Origin: an uncultured bacterium
GTDB lineage: Bacteria; Patescibacteriota; Minisyncoccia; Phycocordibacterales; UBA9973
NCBI GenBank assembly: GCA_903929735.1
Contig: CAIYVW010000031.1
Span: 1 to 34,985 of the forward strand
Length of the DNA: 34,985 nt
Direction: 5' to 3'
Below, in pieces: positions 32,221 to 34,985 of this stretch. A program made the position numbers and the translations under genes. Every line of letters starts with the position of its first letter. Positions within the stretch are counted from its first letter, which is position 1. The notes under the pieces are model-generated. The model had not been told where the DNA came from. It saw only the letters and a program-made list of their open reading frames with translations, and made no database searches.

Positions 32221-32248
32221 ATACTATCAAATATAAAAATAATGTCAA
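32221..32248 (-). promoter_or_regulatory. tuf-S10 operon promoter
   Basis: Minus-strand TTGACA (32243-32248), 16 nt, extended TGA-TAGTAT (32221-32226). The spacer TTATTTTTATATTTGA differs from the rpsS one at two positions only. Confidence 0.82.
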
Positions 32249-32266
32249 TATTTTAATAAAACTACA

Positions 32267-32304
32267 AATAAAATACAGCCCTCTGTAGAGGGCTGTATTT
32301 TATT
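32267..32304 (-). terminator. Terminator of the surface-protein gene
   Basis: A perfect 17-bp stem, AATAAAATACAGCCCTC-TGTA-GAGGGCTGTATTTTATT, lies 2 nt past the stop of the surface-protein gene. Confidence 0.93.
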
Positions 32305-32306
32305 TC

Positions 32307-34985
32307 TTAAATTGCTCTTATAGTTGGACTTATCTTACCAACTTTAACTGTTGCAGTTTGAGTACTATCTCCACCATCACCAGAACAATACAAACTATAT
32401 ATAGTAGTCTTATTCATATTTTTAATAGTCAGACTATTGTTTGTTGTAGGAGTTAAACCATTCGTTAATATCAGATCTGTTGAAGTATCGAAGTTGGATT
32501 TCAAAGTACAATAATTTGCATTTGTTGAACTCCATGACAATGTAACACTTTGTCCATAATTCAAATATGTAGTAGAAGGACTTACAGTTATAGTAGAAGA
32601 TGCAGCAGGTGGTAACACTTTAACTGTTATTGGGAATGTTGACCAAGAAGAATTTGCTCCATTAAAATCTTGAGCCAATGCTTTTACAGAGTATGACCCT
32701 GCTGTTGGCCATGAATTTGTTCCTGATGTCATAGTTGTTCCTGAAGCAGAATAAGGTGGATTTAATGGCACCCAATTATCGGCCACCCCATCATTGTTCC
32801 AGTCAAAACCATAACGAACTGTATCTCCTTCAGGGTCAGTAGAAGTTGCATTAAATGTCTGAAGGACATTCGTATAGAAAGTAGAATTACCGGTAATAAC
32901 AGGAGCAACAGGAGGATTATTTACAGTTACAGCTATCCACGCACTACAATTATTATTTTCATTTATTTCTGTGATAGTTCCAGTGTTTGCAGCTGAACTT
33001 TTATCAGCACAAGCTCTCATATAAATAGTACCTGCTGAAGAAAATGTAATAGACTTAGAAGCAACTGAATTTCCACCAGCTCCAATAGCTGCCATACCAG
33101 CAACTGGGTAATCTACTACTCCACTTGCACCATTAGACACAGGAGAGGTCTGGAATAAGTTAGTAAATGAAGATCCAGTAGAAGCAGGGCCTGTATTTGA
33201 AATAGTAGAACTAAATGTCTGTGCAACATTTAAATTAGCCATAACAGGAGTAGTAACTGATGCTGTTAGGTCTGCTCCTGTCGTCGTAAATGTTCCATCT
33301 ACTGAATAACCAGTACCAGCGGCATTTGTTGCATAACCTGCATAGTAATATGTTGTTCCAGGAGTAAGTCCTGAGATAGCAGAAGTAAATATTCCAGTTG
33401 TAAGTCCTGTTGTAATAGTTGTACATGTATCTGTTCCTAATCTTGGACTTCCAGCTATGTCATAACAAACACCTTTAGCTGAAATTGAAGCTGGACTACC
33501 AAGTGATGAAACTGTAGCTCCTAATGTAGCAGTTGTAGTAGAAATAGAAGCTGAAGTTGGAAGTGTAACTGTTGGAACCATAGTTGTCGTAAATGAAACA
33601 TCAGAACCATAAGTTGTACCTTTGGAGTTAGTTGCGTATGCACGGACATGGTATGTATTATTTGGAGAAAGTGATGTCATACTATCTGTCCATGGTCCAC
33701 CTGATGCAAAACCATCTGTTGTCTTACCTATATTAGTAGCAGTTGTAGGATTTGATGTTGTTCCCCATACTATACCACTTACACTTATTACTGCTCCTCC
33801 ATCTGTGACTATAGTACCTCCTCCTGAAGCTGTAGTTGGTGTAATACTTGTAACTGGTGTTGTAGTTGTGACGGTTGGAGTAGTAAGAGCTACTGTAGTA
33901 AAAGATAAATTAGAACCATATGATGTTCCTACACTGTTAGTCGCATAGGCTCGAACGTAATATAAAGTATTTGGATTAAGACCTGTAATGCTGTCAGACC
34001 ATGGTCCACCTGAGGCCCAACCATCTGTTGTTTTTGTAGCAAGAGCTGTTGTAGGATTTGATGTTGTTCCCCATACTATACCACTTACACTTATTGCTGC
34101 TCCTCCGTCTGAAGATATTGTTCCTCCACTTAGAGCAGAAGTATAACTTACACTTGATGGAGTTACTGTTGTGACGGTAGGAGATACAGCTGTTACACTA
34201 CAGGAAGTATTTGTATATGTTCCAGACATAGAACCTGCTGAACAAGTTCTAGTTTGATAAGTACAAGAAGAAGGATATGTCACAGATGATGTAGAGTATG
34301 CTGTATTAGAATATCCATTTATAACGCTTCCCCATGGAGTACCAGTACATCCTGCTGTACAAGATGTAGCGGTATAACTTCCTGACAAAGTTCCATTAGT
34401 ACATGTTCTTGTTTCTGAACTACAAGATCCTGCAGGAGAAGAAGATAAATATGCTGTATTTGAAGTTCCACTTGTCATTGTTCCCCAAGGGGTTCCATTA
34501 CAACTTATTGCAGATATAGTGGTAAACGATAAATCTGATCCATATGAAGTTCCAAGTGGGTTTGTTGCATAAGCCCGAACGTGATATGTAACACCAGCAC
34601 TTAGACCTGTCATACTGTCAGTCCATGGTCCACCAGATGCAAAACCATCTGTAGTTTTGCCTATATAAGAAGAAGTAGTTGGATTAGAAGAAGTTGACCA
34701 AACAATACCACTTACACTTATTGCTGCTCCTCCGTCTGAAGATATTGTTCCTCCACTAACAGCAGAAGTAGAACCTATGCTTGTAACTGCAGCTGTTGTA
34801 ACCGTTGGAGCAGTAGAACCTGCAGGTACAGAAGATAAAGAAGTCCAAGAACTACAGTTATCACTCTCGTTTGTTTCAGTAACAAGACTTGTACTGTCTG
34901 CACAAGCTCGAACATAGTAAGTTCCAGTAGAAGCAAAAGTATAAGACGGAGCTTGTATTGTGTAAGATTGACCACCTGCTGGAAC
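32307..34985 (-). CDS. Large secreted repeat protein (Fn3-like, CARDB, PKD, Ig-like), 5'-partial
   Basis: The frame stays open from the right edge to the stop at 32307, so the 893 residues seen are the C-terminal part; an internal Met at 34613 is not the start. Order: end of a CARDB-like domain (YYVRACAD...ESDNC), Fn3-like repeat 1, two Cys-rich modules (CxGTPWG...TRTC), Fn3-like repeats 2, 3 and a diverged 4 (each about 95 residues, with SGIVWGT, TTDG.ASGGPW and VRAYATNS.GTSYG), a CARDB-like domain, a PKD-like domain (STDPEGDTVRYGFDWNNDG) and an Ig-like end with paired Cys. Thr/Ser/Gly-rich composition and paired Cys point to the cell surface. Adhesion or attachment to a host is inferred. 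No sortase signal or C-terminal membrane helix is seen. Confidence 0.85.
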   Translation of the reverse strand, partial: VPAGGQSYTIQAPSYTFASTGTYYVRACADSTSLVTETNESDNCSSWTSLSSVPAGSTAPTVTTAAVTSIGSTSAVSGGTISSDGGAAISVSGIVWSTSSNPTTSSYIGKTTDGFASGGPWTDSMTGLSAGVTYHVRAYATNPLGTSYGSDLSFTTISAISCNGTPWGTMTSGTSNTAYLSSSPAGSCSSETRTCTNGTLSGSYTATSCTAGCTGTPWGSVINGYSNTAYSTSSVTYPSSCTYQTRTCSAGSMSGTYTNTSCSVTAVSPTVTTVTPSSVSYTSALSGGTISSDGGAAISVSGIVWGTTSNPTTALATKTTDGWASGGPWSDSITGLNPNTLYYVRAYATNSVGTSYGSNLSFTTVALTTPTVTTTTPVTSITPTTASGGGTIVTDGGAVISVSGIVWGTTSNPTTATNIGKTTDGFASGGPWTDSMTSLSPNNTYHVRAYATNSKGTTYGSDVSFTTTMVPTVTLPTSASISTTTATLGATVSSLGSPASISAKGVCYDIAGSPRLGTDTCTTITTGLTTGIFTSAISGLTPGTTYYYAGYATNAAGTGYSVDGTFTTTGADLTASVTTPVMANLNVAQTFSSTISNTGPASTGSSFTNLFQTSPVSNGASGVVDYPVAGMAAIGAGGNSVASKSITFSSAGTIYMRACADKSSAANTGTITEINENNNCSAWIAVTVNNPPVAPVITGNSTFYTNVLQTFNATSTDPEGDTVRYGFDWNNDGVADNWVPLNPPYSASGTTMTSGTNSWPTAGSYSVKALAQDFNGANSSWSTFPITVKVLPPAASSTITVSPSTTYLNYGQSVTLSWSSTNANYCTLKSNFDTSTDLILTNGLTPTTNNSLTIKNMNKTTIYSLYCSGDGGDSTQTATVKVGKISPTIRAI

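Noticed and set aside
33622-33948. Plus-strand ORF of 108 codons opposite the surface-protein gene
   Set aside because: It arises from the repetitive Thr/Gly codons on the other strand; its Val-rich sequence has no domain pattern.
34775-34975. Separate small ORF at the right edge
   Set aside because: It is out of frame with the surface-protein gene, whose frame stays open to the edge.
1-34985. UGA recoded as Gly or Trp
   Set aside because: All recognised genes read to full family length with the standard code, with no in-frame UGA needed.
1-34985. CRISPR array, tRNA or rRNA genes
   Set aside because: No regularly spaced direct repeats and no cloverleaf or rRNA-like sequence was seen in the gaps.

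Overview
The window is AT-rich (by eye about a third G+C or less), gene-dense, and reads as a chromosome segment of a Candidate Phyla Radiation (Patescibacteria) bacterium, most like Parcubacteria. The signs are an S10-spc ribosomal-protein cluster without L30 (rpmD) or, at its usual place, L29 (rpmC); an archaeal-type UMP kinase; AT-only spacers with almost no Shine-Dalgarno sequences; an orphan VirD4/TraD-like ATPase; and a giant repeat-rich surface protein. Lineage is inferred from gene content only. No rRNA, tRNA or CRISPR was seen.

Layout. (1) 1-4103, plus strand: copper-response operon csoR, copA, an HMA-SafE membrane fusion and a secreted cupredoxin, with a CsoR-type operator inside the first promoter. 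(2) 4110-5831, minus: a ferric-reductase-like flavocytochrome and a membrane-anchored cytochrome b5. (3) 5880-7259, plus: a phosphohexomutase. (4) 7310-8155, minus: truB, convergent with the mutase and divergent from infC-rpmI-rplT (8229-9304, plus). The truB and infC promoters interlock. (5) 9343-15201, minus: a beta-CASP metallo-beta-lactamase nuclease, an HD hydrolase, ndk and the VirD4-like ATPase, each apparently with its own promoter. (6) 15410-32091, minus: tuf, rpsJ-rplC-rplD-rplW-rplB, [RAYT transposase, MA-type peptidase, dgkA], rpsS-rplV-rpsC-rplP-rpsQ-rplN-rplX-rplE, [divergent pair of unknown small genes], rpsN-rpsH-rplF-rplR-rpsE-rplO-secY, then adk-UMP kinase-map. The ribosomal cluster is thus cut at two places, and each downstream block restarts from a near-consensus promoter. 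(7) 32307-34985, minus: the 3' part of a large secreted repeat protein running off the right edge.

What stands out. A composite palindromic element (hairpin A, 13-14 nt spacer, then long hairpin B with a conserved two-hairpin core and a T-tract) occurs twice, at 10768-10942 (plus) and 15224-15397 (minus). The two B copies keep the core and all pairings while the outer stems differ completely, and one inner pair is swapped compensatorily; this looks like a structured RNA or palindromic element family I do not recognise. A second palindromic family occurs between csoR and copA and, read in frame, inside truB, recalling Rickettsia palindromic elements. A third (CCCCAAAGC-loop-GCTTTGGGG) flanks, and lies inside, a RAYT transposase gene. 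Many single genes carry a -10 box 6-9 nt before ATG, which predicts leaderless mRNAs, whereas the ribosomal blocks use a shared extended TAGTAT promoter with a leader.
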